Source: Ammonifex thiophilus (GTDB lineage Bacteria > Bacillota > Desulfotomaculia > Desulfotomaculales > Ammonificaceae). From it: 64,000 bases of DNA. Of this stretch, positions 46,531-55,933 are shown one piece after another. The notes beneath the pieces were generated by a model. The model was not told the DNA's origin. It made no database searches and saw only the letters and a program-made list of their open reading frames with translations. Position 1 is the first letter of the stretch. The number at the start of each line of letters is the position of its first letter. The position numbers and the translations under genes are program-made. The stretch covers positions 62,001 to 126,000 of the forward strand of contig NZ_QSLN01000001.1 of the NCBI RefSeq assembly GCF_003368535.1. Reading direction: 5' to 3'.

Positions 46531-46559
46531 CGGGGTGAGGAAGCACCCCGCTTTTTTTC
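46531..46559 (+). terminator. Terminator after rpsR
   Basis: CGGGGTG and CACCCCG form a stem around AGGAAG, followed by CTTTTTTTC. It separates rpsF-ssb-rpsR from rplI-dnaB. Confidence 0.92.
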
Positions 46560-46583
46560 TGGAGGGGAGGGAAGTTTGCTCCG

Positions 46584-47030
46584 ATGCGGGTAATCCTCCT
46601 TAAAGATGTTCCTTCTCTGGGCAAGGCCGGCGAGGTGGTGAACGTGGCCGAGGGCTACGCCCGTAACTACCTCATTCCTCGGCGCCTAGCGGAGCCGGCC
46701 GACGAGAAGAAGATGGCGGAGCTCCGGCGCCGGATGGAGCAGAAAGCGAAGGCGGAAGCAGCCAAGCTGGAGGCGGCGAAGAAGCTGGCCGACCGGCTTT
46801 CCGCCACCACCCTCACCCTCAAGGTCCGGGCTGGCGAGGGGGGGAAACTCTTCGGCGCGGTGACCGCCAAAGAAATAGCGGCCGCCATAGCCCGGGAGTT
46901 GGGAGTGGAAATCGACAAGAAGCTGGTGATGCTGGAAAGCCCCATCAAGGAGATAGGAACTTACATAGTGGAAGTCCGGCTGGCCGCCGGCGTAGTGGGA
47001 AGGGTCAAGGTAGAGGTGGTACCTGCGTAA
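46584..47030 (+). CDS. rplI: 50S ribosomal protein L9
   Basis: The 148-residue protein begins [20 protein letters not shown] followed by the signature [16 protein letters not shown], then a long helix (residues 40-75) and the C-terminal domain. It lies between rpsR and dnaB in the common order. Confidence 0.96.
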   Translation: MRVILLKDVPSLGKAGEVVNVAEGYARNYLIPRRLAEPADEKKMAELRRRMEQKAKAEAAKLEAAKKLADRLSATTLTLKVRAGEGGKLFGAVTAKEIAAAIARELGVEIDKKLVMLESPIKEIGTYIVEVRLAAGVVGRVKVEVVPA

Positions 47031-47044
47031 GGTGGTGAGGTCTT

Positions 47045-48370
47045 TTGGCTCAGCTTCCCCAGAACGTCTCGGCAGAGCAGGCGCTTCTGGGTTCCATCTT
47101 CCTCGACCCGGAGACGCTGTCGCGGGTGGAGGAGCTTGTGCGACCGGAAGACTTTTACGAAGAAGCGCACCGGGCCATATACGAGGCCATGCTCGAGCTC
47201 GAGGAAAAGTCGCTGCCCATCGACCTCATCACGGTCACCGAGCACTTGCGGCGGGAAGGGAAGCTGGAGAAAGCGGGCGGGGCGGCGTACGTAGCTAGCC
47301 TCGTGGACGTGGTGCCCACGGCGGCGCACGCGGAGCACTACGCCAAGCTTGTAAGAGATAAGGCGCTCCTGCGCAGCCTGGTAGAGGTGGCTACCCGCAT
47401 CCGGGATCTAGGGCTGGAGGAGGCGGGCGATGCCCGGCAGCTCCTTTCGGAGGCGGAGCGCTGGCTTGCCGAGCTTTCGGCGGCTGAAGTCGAGTCTTCC
47501 TTCGTGGCTTTGAGCGAGGTGCTGGAAGCGGTACTGCAGCACCTGGAAGAGTCCTACCGCTACCGGGGAAAGAAGCTGGGTCTCCCCACGGGCTTTGAAG
47601 AGTTGGACGGTCTGCTCTCAGGACTCTGGCCGCAAGACCTGATCATTCTGGCTTCTCGTCCCGGCATGGGCAAGACCAGCTTGGCTCTTTCCATAAGTCT
47701 TAATGTGGCGCGGGAGGTGGCTTTGCCGGTAGGCTTTTTTAGCTTGGAGATGTCGCGGGAGCAACTCATCCAGCGGCTCTTGGCGGCGGAGGCGCGGGTG
47801 GATCACCGGCGGGTGCGAACGGCGGAGTTTACCGACGAAGACTGGGTGAGGCTCTCTCAGGCGGCAGCGCGCCTAGCCCCCTTGCCGCTTTACATCGACG
47901 ACACGCCCGGCCTCTCGGTACGGGATTTGCGGGCGCGGGCGCGGCGACTCAAAGCTCAGGCGGGGGGCTTGGGGCTAGTGGTGGTGGATTACCTGCAGCT
48001 CGTTCAACCCCCCCGGCGGATGGAGAACCGCCAGCAGGAGATAGCTTTTGTCTCCCGCAGCTTGAAGCACCTGGCCAAAGAGCTCAACTGCCCGGTTTTG
48101 GCCTTGAGCCAGCTCAGCCGCGCTCCGGAAACCCGGCAGGACAAGCGCCCGCAGCTATCCGACCTGCGGGAGAGCGGGAGCCTGGAACAGGACGCGGACG
48201 TGGTCATGTTCATCTACCGGGAGGACTACTACCGGCCCGACACGGATAAGCCGGGGGTGGCGGAGATTATCGTGGCCAAACAGCGCAACGGCCCTACGGG
48301 CACGGCGGAACTGGCCTTCTTAAGGGAGTACACCTGTTTCGTGACGCTGGCCAAGGACTTTGATTTCTAA
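47045..48370 (+). CDS. dnaB: Replicative DNA helicase DnaB
   Basis: The 441-residue protein has the N-terminal domain (LPQNVSAEQALLGSIFLDPE), Walker A LASRPGMGKTSLALSISLNV near 200, Walker B GLVVVDYLQLVQPPRRMENR near 305 and the arginine-finger region GSLEQDADVVMFIYREDYY. Homohexamer that unwinds DNA at the fork. TTG start. No intein is present. Confidence 0.97.
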   Translation: MAQLPQNVSAEQALLGSIFLDPETLSRVEELVRPEDFYEEAHRAIYEAMLELEEKSLPIDLITVTEHLRREGKLEKAGGAAYVASLVDVVPTAAHAEHYAKLVRDKALLRSLVEVATRIRDLGLEEAGDARQLLSEAERWLAELSAAEVESSFVALSEVLEAVLQHLEESYRYRGKKLGLPTGFEELDGLLSGLWPQDLIILASRPGMGKTSLALSISLNVAREVALPVGFFSLEMSREQLIQRLLAAEARVDHRRVRTAEFTDEDWVRLSQAAARLAPLPLYIDDTPGLSVRDLRARARRLKAQAGGLGLVVVDYLQLVQPPRRMENRQQEIAFVSRSLKHLAKELNCPVLALSQLSRAPETRQDKRPQLSDLRESGSLEQDADVVMFIYREDYYRPDTDKPGVAEIIVAKQRNGPTGTAELAFLREYTCFVTLAKDFDF

Positions 48371-48398
48371 CTATTCTTAGGACTCGAGGGGGAAAGAC

Positions 48399-49793
48399 TT
48401 GGCTTACCGGGATTACGACGTTCTGATAGTGGGAGCGGGGCCGGCGGGTATTTTCACCGCTCTGGAATTGGTGCGGCAAGAGGCTCGGCTCAAGGTAGCT
48501 CTTCTGGACAAGGGGCCCGACCTTAACCGGCGCTTCTGCCCCGCCCACGCTAGGGGGGACTTCTGCCGTCACTGCCCCACTTGCTCCATCATGTGCGGTT
48601 GGGGCGGGGCGGGAGCTTTCAGCGATGGCAAACTCACCCTCTCCCCCGAGGTGGGTGGAGTCCTGGACGAATATCTGGGGAGGGAAAAGCTGGAAGAGCT
48701 CATCTCCTACGTGGACAGTATCTACCGGGAGTTCGGAGCTCCCGATGAAATTTACGGCGTAGGGCGGGAAGCGGAGTACGAAGAGGTTATGCGCCGGGCG
48801 GTTTTCGCTGGCCTGCGGGTGATTCAGGTGCCCATCCGGCACCTTGGGACCGGCAGGTGCTCGGAGATTCTGGCCCGCATGCGCGACTATCTTCAAGCAA
48901 AAGTGGATATCAAAATGGGGTGCGAGGTTAAGGCTCTGCTAACTTCCCGGCGGCAGATCCGCGGGGTTAAGCTGGCCGACGGCCAGGTGCTGACCGCCCG
49001 TTGGGTGGTGGTAGCGCCGGGACGGGAAGGCGCCAACTGGTTGCGGCATGAGGCTAAGCGCCTGCGCCTGGAAATGGCGGTCAACCCCGTGGATATAGGG
49101 GTGCGTGTGGAGGTACCAGCGGTGGTCATGGAACCGCTGACCCGCCTTTTCTACGAGTTCAAGTGCATCTACTACTCCCGCACTTTTGAAGACAAAGTGC
49201 GTACCTTCTGCATGAACCCCTACGGCGAAGTGGTGGTGGAAAACGCCGATGGGGTGGTAACCGTCAACGGGCATGCGCACGCCTACCGCAAGACGGAAAA
49301 TACCAACTTCGCAGTGCTGGTAAGTAAGAGTTTTACCGAACCTTTTAAAGAACCTATCGCCTACGGCCGCCACATAGCTAGCCTGGCCAACCTTTTGGGC
49401 AACGGAGTTATCGTGCAGCGGCTGGGAGACCTTCTGGCGGGGAGGCGCAGCACGCCCGAGCGTCTGGCCAAGGGGTTGGTGCGTCCTACCCTCGCCCTGG
49501 CCACGCCGGGAGATTTAAGCCTAGTCCTGCCCTACCGGCACCTGGTGGGTATAGTGGAGATGCTGGAGGCTCTGGACAAGTTGGCGCCAGGAGTTTTCTC
49601 ACGCGACACTTTGCTTTACGGCGCGGAGGTCAAGTTCTACTCTTCGCGCCTCAAGCTCACGCCCCAACTCGAGACCCAGATAAAGAACCTTTTCGCGGTC
49701 GGCGATGGAGCTGGGATAACGCGGGGCCTGGTGCAGGCCTCGGCGTCCGGCGTGGTAGTTGCCCGGGAGATATTGCGGCGCTTTGGGAGGTGA
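48399..49793 (+). CDS. FAD-dependent dehydrogenase (COG2509 type)
   Basis: The 464-residue flavoprotein has YDVLIVGAGPAGIFTALELV (FAD dinucleotide fold), a Cys-rich segment CPAHARGDFCRHCPTCSIMC followed by GWGGAGAFSDGKLTLSPEVG, and a C-terminal LFAVGDGAGITRGLVQASAS. These oxidoreductases are widespread in anaerobes but their substrate is unknown. TTG start. Not obviously linked to neighbours dnaB and purA. Confidence 0.85.
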   Translation: MAYRDYDVLIVGAGPAGIFTALELVRQEARLKVALLDKGPDLNRRFCPAHARGDFCRHCPTCSIMCGWGGAGAFSDGKLTLSPEVGGVLDEYLGREKLEELISYVDSIYREFGAPDEIYGVGREAEYEEVMRRAVFAGLRVIQVPIRHLGTGRCSEILARMRDYLQAKVDIKMGCEVKALLTSRRQIRGVKLADGQVLTARWVVVAPGREGANWLRHEAKRLRLEMAVNPVDIGVRVEVPAVVMEPLTRLFYEFKCIYYSRTFEDKVRTFCMNPYGEVVVENADGVVTVNGHAHAYRKTENTNFAVLVSKSFTEPFKEPIAYGRHIASLANLLGNGVIVQRLGDLLAGRRSTPERLAKGLVRPTLALATPGDLSLVLPYRHLVGIVEMLEALDKLAPGVFSRDTLLYGAEVKFYSSRLKLTPQLETQIKNLFAVGDGAGITRGLVQASASGVVVAREILRRFGR

Positions 49794-51083
<1,290 letters not shown>

Positions 51084-51112
51084 AATCTCCTTTTTCTGCC
51101 GGTCGCGGTGCG

Positions 51113-51142
51113 TTGACAGCGGCAAAGAAGCTGTGCTATAGT
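51113..51142 (+). promoter_or_regulatory. Promoter of the tRNA-Ser/tRNA-Arg cluster
   Basis: TTGACA (51113-51118), 18-nt spacer, TATAGT (51137-51142), 12 nt before the first tRNA-Ser. Confidence 0.85.
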
Positions 51143-51154
51143 AGATCTTGCATG

Positions 51155-51245
51155 GGAGGGGTGTCCGAGCGGTTTAAGGAGGCGGTCTTGAAAACCGCTG
51201 AGCCCCTCGCGGGCTCCGTGGGTTCGAATCCCACCCCCTCCGCCA
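51155..51245 (+). tRNA. tRNA-Ser(TGA)
   Basis: Class II cloverleaf with GGAGGGG/CCCCCTCC acceptor region, anticodon loop CTTGAAAA giving TGA, long variable arm (GAGCCCCTCGCGGGCTC) and encoded CCA. Confidence 0.97.
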
Positions 51246-51281
51246 GGTAAGAGTGCGGGGGGCGGCAAGGGGTTGCCAGTA

Positions 51282-51378
51282 GGAGAGATGGCCGAGTGGT
51301 CGAAGGCGGTCGCCTGCTAAGCGGCTGTAGAGGGCTAAAAACCCTCTACCGCGGGTTCGAATCCCGCTCTCTCCGCCA
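51282..51378 (+). tRNA. tRNA-Ser(GCT)
   Basis: Long-variable-arm tRNA with GGAGAGA/TCTCTCC acceptor, anticodon loop CTGCTAA giving GCT, variable stem GTAGAGGG...CCCTCTAC and encoded CCA. Confidence 0.96.
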
Positions 51379-51381
51379 TAC

Positions 51382-51457
51382 GCGCCCGTAGCTCAATGGA
51401 TAGAGCACCAGACTACGGATCTGGGTGTTGGGGGTTCGAGTCCCTCCGGGCGCGCCA
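51382..51457 (+). tRNA. tRNA-Arg(ACG)
   Basis: GCGCCCG/CGGGCGC acceptor, anticodon loop CTACGGA giving ACG, encoded CCA. Its A34 is the classical substrate of TadA, encoded 116 nt downstream. Confidence 0.96.
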
Positions 51458-51481
51458 TAAATTTAATCGAGACTTCAACAG

Positions 51482-51558
51482 GCGCCCGTAGCTCAGGAGG
51501 ATAGAGCGGTGGCCTCCTAAGCCGCAGGTCGGGGGTTCGAATCCCTCCGGGCGCACCA
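51482..51558 (+). tRNA. tRNA-Arg(CCT)
   Basis: GCGCCCG/CGGGCGC acceptor like the previous gene, anticodon loop CTCCTAA giving CCT (reads AGG), encoded CCA. Confidence 0.96.
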
Positions 51559-51573
51559 TACTAAGTGGCGCAC

Positions 51574-52065
51574 ATGACCACCGAAGAGAAGGACCAGCAC
51601 GAGCGCTTCATGCGTGAGGCGCTCGGCGAGGCAGAAAAGGCCTACGCGCTTGGTGAGGTTCCGGTAGGCGCGGTGGCGGTTCTCAACGGAGAAATTATCG
51701 GGCGAGGGCATAACCTGCGTGAAACCTTGAAAGACGCTACCGCTCATGCTGAAATCTTGGCCTTGCGCGAGGCGGCGAAAAAGATAGGGGACTGGCGCCT
51801 GGAGGAAGTGACGCTTTACACCACGCTAGAACCCTGTCCTATGTGCGCGGGTGCCTTGATACAGTTCCGGGTGAAGCGGGTTGTCTTCGGGGCTTTCGAC
51901 CCAAAGGCGGGAGCGGCGGGATCGGTAGTCGATCTGTTGCGCGATCCTCGCTTCAACCACCAGGTGGAAGTAGTGGGCGGAGTGCTGGCGGAAGAGAGCG
52001 GTGCTCTGCTCAGGCGCTTCTTCCAGGAGTTGCGCGCGGAGCGGAGAGATGGCCGAGTGGACTAA
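51574..52065 (+). CDS. tadA: tRNA-specific adenosine deaminase TadA
   Basis: The 163-residue protein has the deaminase zinc site HAEILALREA (His and the proton-shuttle Glu) and TTLEPCPMCAGALIQFRV (two Cys ligands), with FFQELRAERR at the end. It converts A34 to inosine in tRNA-Arg(ACG). The C-terminal residues RRDGRVD are encoded by the first 23 nt of tRNA-Ser(CGA). ATG 51574 is used; GTG 51565 is possible. No ribosome-binding site is visible before either, and the start is just 15 nt after a tRNA 3' end. Confidence 0.93.
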   Translation: MTTEEKDQHERFMREALGEAEKAYALGEVPVGAVAVLNGEIIGRGHNLRETLKDATAHAEILALREAAKKIGDWRLEEVTLYTTLEPCPMCAGALIQFRVKRVVFGAFDPKAGAAGSVVDLLRDPRFNHQVEVVGGVLAEESGALLRRFFQELRAERRDGRVD

Positions 52066-52135
52066 GGCGCTCGACTCGAAATCGAGTAGGCGGGCAAAAC
52101 CCGCCTCGTGGGTTCGAATCCCACTCTCTCCGCCA
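52043..52135 (+). tRNA. tRNA-Ser(CGA)
   Basis: GGAGAGA/TCTCTCC acceptor, anticodon loop CTCGAAA giving CGA, variable stem GGCGGG...CCCGCC, encoded CCA. Its first 23 nt lie inside the end of tadA on the same strand. Confidence 0.96.
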
Positions 52136-52160
52136 AGAAATATCAAAATGGGTAACACGC

Positions 52161-52254
52161 GGAGAGATGGCCGAGTGGACTAAGGCGCTCGCCTGGAGAG
52201 CGAGTAGGCAGGCTAAAACCTGCCTCGTGGGTTCGAATCCCACTCTCTCCGCCA
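52161..52254 (+). tRNA. tRNA-Ser(GGA)
   Basis: Same acceptor and T-arm as the preceding gene, anticodon loop CTGGAGA giving GGA, variable stem GGCAGG...CCTGCC, encoded CCA. Confidence 0.96.
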
Positions 52255-52279
52255 TTTATTCTTAAAATACGGACCAATC

Positions 52280-52552
52280 TTGGCCGTGCTAGACGGGGAG
52301 GTAGCGGTGCCCTGTACCCGCAATCCGCTATAGCGGGGTCGAATTCCTGCCCGCGGGCCCGGTTTGTGGTACGGCCGCCGCAAGGGGCGAAGAAGGCTGG
52401 GTCTCGCGCGACGGAGCTTCCCGAACCGTGTCAGGTCCTGACGGAAGCAGCACTAAGGGAAATCCTCCGGGTGCCGCGAGGGTGCCTGGCCCGAGTCACC
52501 TACGGCCGGCGTCGACCGGAGACCGGCGTTCAACGGCAGGTGCACGGCCAAG
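52280..52552 (+). ncRNA. ffs: Signal recognition particle RNA, large type (6S/scRNA)
   Basis: About 270 nt closed by TTGGCCGTGC and GCACGGCCAA at its ends. It begins with the typical GCTAGACGGGGAGGTAGCGG and contains the domain IV Ffh-binding hairpin GTCAGGTCCTGACGGAAGCA followed by GCACTAAGGG. The long form with an Alu-like 5' domain is typical of Bacillus and Clostridia. It precedes dnaX, a common position. Confidence 0.93.
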
Positions 52553-52578
52553 CTTAGTTCGTATTTGTGGGTGGGAGG

Positions 52579-52603
52579 AAGCGCGTAAAGCGCTTTTATT
52601 TTT
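52579..52603 (+). terminator. Terminator of the SRP RNA
   Basis: AAGCGC and GCGCTT with a 5-nt loop, followed by TTTATTTTT, 25 nt before dnaX. Confidence 0.8.
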
Positions 52604-52627
52604 GGCTAGGATCCGGAGGGACTGCAA

Positions 52628-53911
52628 GTGGCCGAAGAACAAGCCCTCTATCGCGCTTGGCGCCCCCAGCAATTCGCCCAAGTGGTCGGCCAGGCCCATG
52701 TCACCCGCACCTTGAGGAACGCCCTGGCCATGGGCAGGATCGCCCACGCCTACCTCTTTGCCGGCCCGCGGGGCACGGGAAAGACCAGCACGGCCCGGAT
52801 CCTGGCCAAGGCCCTTAACTGCCTGCAAGGTCCCACGCCTAACCCCTGCGACGCCTGTTCCCAGTGCCTCTCCATCATAGAGGGTACCTCTTTGGATGTC
52901 CTGGAGATCGACGCTGCTTCCCGGCGGGGTATAGACGAAATGCGAGAGCTGAGGGAGCGGGTGCGGCTCTCCCCGGTGCACTCCCGCTACAAGGTCTACA
53001 TCATCGACGAGGCTCACATGCTCACCTCGGAGGCGGCCAACGCTCTTTTGAAAACCCTGGAGGAACCCCCTCCCCAGGTAGTCTTCATCCTGGCTACCAC
53101 CGAGCCGCACAAGATGCCGATTACCATCCTCTCGCGCTGTCAACGCTTTGATTTCCGTCGCCTCCCCACCGCCCTCATTGAGGAGCATCTAGCCCGGGTG
53201 GCCGAGACCTTCCCAGTGAAGGTGGAGAGAGAGGCCTTGCGCTTGCTGGCCCAGGCGGCGGAGGGGAGCATGCGGGATGCTTTAAGCCTGCTGGATCAGG
53301 CTTTGGCCTGGGCTGAAGGGGAGCTCCGGGCGATCGACGTGGCCGATCTCTTGGGGAAGGTCCCTTCCCAGACCCTGGAGGAGATGACGGTCTACCTGCA
53401 AAAGGGGGAATTGGCTGGCGCTTTGCGCCTGGTATCTGAGATCGAGGAGGGGGGCAAGGATCTCAACCTCTTCGTGCGCGACCTCATCTTGCGCCTGCGC
53501 GAGGAGGCTCTCCGCCACCTGAGGGAGGAAAAAAAGGTACCTTCCTGGCTTCTACGCTCCCTTACCGCTTTGCACCAGACTCTGGCTGACATGCGCCTAA
53601 GTCCGCTTAAAGGCCTCACTTTGGAGTTGGCCCTCATTCGTCTCCTATCTGCGGAGGAAGAACGCCCCCCTTCTCTGGGGAGGGTCAAGGCTCTGTGGCC
53701 CGACATCCTTCAGTTCGTCAAAGAGGTCAGCCCTCGTCTCTTCGGGCAGCTGTGTTTGGTCAATGTAGTGGGATTAGAGGGGAGAAAACTTAAGCTGGCG
53801 GCAGAGGACGGGTATGTGCGCAGCACCTTGAGCCGACCGGAGAACCAGGCCCTCCTGGTCGAGGCCTTGTCCCGGCGTTTCGGCGGCGATTGGGAAGTGG
53901 AGATCGTCTAA
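52628..53911 (+). CDS. dnaX: DNA polymerase III subunit gamma/tau
   Basis: The 427-residue AAA+ clamp-loader subunit has YRAWRPQQFAQVVGQAHVTR, Walker A FAGPRGTGKTSTARILAKAL, the zinc cysteines (CDACSQCLSI with an earlier C), Walker B YIIDEAHMLTSEAANALLKT and LATTEPHKMPITILSRCQRF. It is short: the tau-specific C-terminal part is small. GTG start. Operon dnaX-ybaB-recR follows the usual order. Confidence 0.95.
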   Translation: MAEEQALYRAWRPQQFAQVVGQAHVTRTLRNALAMGRIAHAYLFAGPRGTGKTSTARILAKALNCLQGPTPNPCDACSQCLSIIEGTSLDVLEIDAASRRGIDEMRELRERVRLSPVHSRYKVYIIDEAHMLTSEAANALLKTLEEPPPQVVFILATTEPHKMPITILSRCQRFDFRRLPTALIEEHLARVAETFPVKVEREALRLLAQAAEGSMRDALSLLDQALAWAEGELRAIDVADLLGKVPSQTLEEMTVYLQKGELAGALRLVSEIEEGGKDLNLFVRDLILRLREEALRHLREEKKVPSWLLRSLTALHQTLADMRLSPLKGLTLELALIRLLSAEEERPPSLGRVKALWPDILQFVKEVSPRLFGQLCLVNVVGLEGRKLKLAAEDGYVRSTLSRPENQALLVEALSRRFGGDWEVEIV

Positions 53912-53936
53912 CCAACGTTTAAAAGAGGTGAGGAAT

Positions 53937-54245
53937 TTGGACTGGGGGAAGATGATGCGTCAGGTGCAAAAACTGCAGGCGGAGTTGGCCAAGCTTCAGG
54001 AGGAGCTGGGTAACCGCACCACGGAGGCTACTGCCGGTGGCGGCATGGTGAGGGCGGTGGTCAACGGGCGCCAGGAGTTGGTTTCTTTGGAGATCAAGCC
54101 CGAGGCGGTGGATCCGGAAGAAGTGGAGCTGTTGCAGGATATGATCCTGGCTGCGGTTAACGAAGCCCTGCGGCAGGCGCGCGAGATGGTGGCGCAGGAA
54201 ATGGGGCGCCTGACGGGCGGGCTGGGCATCCCCGGCTTGTTTTAA
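53937..54245 (+). CDS. ybaB: YbaB/EbfC family nucleoid-associated protein
   Basis: The 102-residue protein begins DWGKMMRQVQKLQAELAKLQ and includes GGGMVRAVVNGRQELVSLEI, the full family pattern. TTG 53937 is preferred because GAGGTGAGG precedes it at proper distance; an in-frame GTG lies 9 nt upstream. Between dnaX and recR. Confidence 0.95.
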   Translation: MDWGKMMRQVQKLQAELAKLQEELGNRTTEATAGGGMVRAVVNGRQELVSLEIKPEAVDPEEVELLQDMILAAVNEALRQAREMVAQEMGRLTGGLGIPGLF

Positions 54246-54263
54246 CAGGGAGGTTCAATTTCT

Positions 54264-54860
54264 TTGAGCTACCCTCGCCCGGTTGCCAGATTGATAGAGG
54301 AGTTCAAGCGCCTTCCCGGCATCGGTTCCCGGACGGCGCAGCGGCTAGCTTTTTACCTTCTAAGCGCCCCGCCGGAAGAGGCTTTGCGCCTGGCCGAGGC
54401 CATAAGGGAAGCTCGGGAGAAAACCTTTTACTGCTCCGTTTGCGGCAACTTCACCGACACCGATCCTTGCTCCATCTGCAGCGATGCGCGCCGGGACAAG
54501 GGGGTCCTTTGCGTGGTGGAGATGCCCCGCGATGTGGCGGCCATAGAGCGGGCCGGGTGCTTCAAAGGGGTCTACCACGTGCTGCACGGGGTTCTCTCCC
54601 CCCTCGACGGTGTTGGCCCCGATAAGTTGCGCCTGCAGGAGCTCGTCCTCCGGCTGCACGAGGGGGAAGTTAAAGAGGTGATTATAGCCACCAGTTCCAC
54701 CACCGAGGGAGAAGCTACGGCCCTTTATCTGAAGCGGCTGCTTAAGCCCCTAGGTGTTAAGGTGAGCCGACTGGCCTACGGTCTGCCGGTGGGGGCGGAA
54801 ATAGAACTGGCGGATGAGGAGACCATTTCTCGGGCCCTAGAGGGGAGAAAAGAGTTCTGA
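54264..54860 (+). CDS. recR: Recombination protein RecR
   Basis: The 198-residue protein has LIEEFKRLPGIGSRTAQRLA (HhH), the zinc finger CSVCGNFTDTDPCSIC and the TOPRIM region VLCVVEMPRDVAAIERAGC through VIIATSSTTEGEATALYLKR. With RecF and RecO it loads RecA. TTG start. Confidence 0.96.
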   Translation: MSYPRPVARLIEEFKRLPGIGSRTAQRLAFYLLSAPPEEALRLAEAIREAREKTFYCSVCGNFTDTDPCSICSDARRDKGVLCVVEMPRDVAAIERAGCFKGVYHVLHGVLSPLDGVGPDKLRLQELVLRLHEGEVKEVIIATSSTTEGEATALYLKRLLKPLGVKVSRLAYGLPVGAEIELADEETISRALEGRKEF

Positions 54861-54922
54861 AGGGGGAGGGGCCAGGGTATAGATTTTAAGGGGGACAAGT
54901 TGGGCCGGGAAGGTGAAAGGAT

Positions 54923-55192
54923 ATGGAGTGGAAGGCGGTCTTCTTCATATGCCTGGGGCTTTTGGGCCTTTACCTTATGGGAAGTGTGCTTTTGGCCCCC
55001 CTGCGTCTGGTCCTGCGTCTTCTCTGGGCTATGGTGGTGGGAACCTGCCTCTTAGGACTCATCAATCTGGTAGGGGAGCTTTTTCACTTCCACATTGCCC
55101 TTAACCCCTTGACCGCTCTGGCTGCCGGCCTTTATCCCGTGGGAGGAGTTTTGCTGCTCACCCTTCTTGCCCTGGCCGGATTTAGAGCTTGA
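54923..55192 (+). CDS. BofA-like sigma-K processing inhibitor
   Basis: An 89-residue membrane protein with three hydrophobic stretches and the BofA C-terminal pattern LNPLTALAAGLYPVGGVLLL. BofA holds the SpoIVFB protease inactive until the forespore signal. Its place just after recR is the same as in Bacillus. ATG with AAGGTGAAAGG upstream. Confidence 0.85.
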   Translation: MEWKAVFFICLGLLGLYLMGSVLLAPLRLVLRLLWAMVVGTCLLGLINLVGELFHFHIALNPLTALAAGLYPVGGVLLLTLLALAGFRA

Positions 55193-55270
55193 TCTTAACC
55201 TTTCTTTGCAATACTATGGATATAAATTTCGCTCTTCCCCTGTGCCAGGGAGTGGACCTACATACGTATA

Positions 55271-55921
55271 GTGGAAGCCTACGTAGGTGAGTACGGCAGC
55301 GGCAAAAGCGAAAACGCGATCAACCGAGCCCTTATGCTGGTCCGGGAGGGGCGCCGGGTAACGCTGGTGGACCTGGACGTGGTGGAGCCCTTCTGGACTC
55401 TGCGTCCTCTGAAGCAGGAACTGGAATCCTACGGCCTAGAAGTTTTAGCTTGGGAAAGAGCGGCGGTAGAGGGCTTCGGGGAGGTGGGCACCCTTCTCAA
55501 TCCGGCCGCGAGGTGGGCGTTAAAGCGAGAAGGGGACGTTATCATCGATGTGGGCTACGGGGCCGGGGGGGCAAGAATGCTCAACCTGCTGGAGGGCTTC
55601 GACACCGACCCCGACCTCAAGGTGCTGGCGGTAATCAACGCTGCCAAGCCCATGACCTCCACGGTGGAAGAGATAGTGGAACATGTGCGCAGTCTGGGAA
55701 GGGTAGACGGCCTTATCAACAACACCCATCTGGGCAGCGAAACTGATGTGGAAACGGTGCAGCGAGGGGCACGGCTGGTTGCCGAAGCAGCCCGCATTTT
55801 AGGTATCCCGGTGGTGGCCACTTCCGCTCTGGAGGAAATAGCGCGCCTCATCGGACCGCGGGACTGCATGGGCCATCCGGTACGCCCCTTAAAACGTTTT
55901 ATGCCGCGCGGCTTTTGGTAG
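55271..55921 (+). CDS. P-loop ATPase at the head of a 2-oxoacid:ferredoxin oxidoreductase operon
   Basis: The 216-residue protein begins MEAYVGEYGSGKSENAINRA with a Walker A-like GEYGSGKSE, then TLVDLDVVEPFWTLRPLKQE and DVIIDVGYGAGGARMLNLLE, in the style of MinD/CobQ-type NTPases. It ends 12 nt before korA. Its function is not known to me; position suggests assembly or regulation of the oxidoreductase. GTG 55271 start with only a weak GGAGTGG upstream. Confidence 0.75.
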   Translation: MEAYVGEYGSGKSENAINRALMLVREGRRVTLVDLDVVEPFWTLRPLKQELESYGLEVLAWERAAVEGFGEVGTLLNPAARWALKREGDVIIDVGYGAGGARMLNLLEGFDTDPDLKVLAVINAAKPMTSTVEEIVEHVRSLGRVDGLINNTHLGSETDVETVQRGARLVAEAARILGIPVVATSALEEIARLIGPRDCMGHPVRPLKRFMPRGFW

Positions 55922-55933
55922 GAGGTGGAATCT

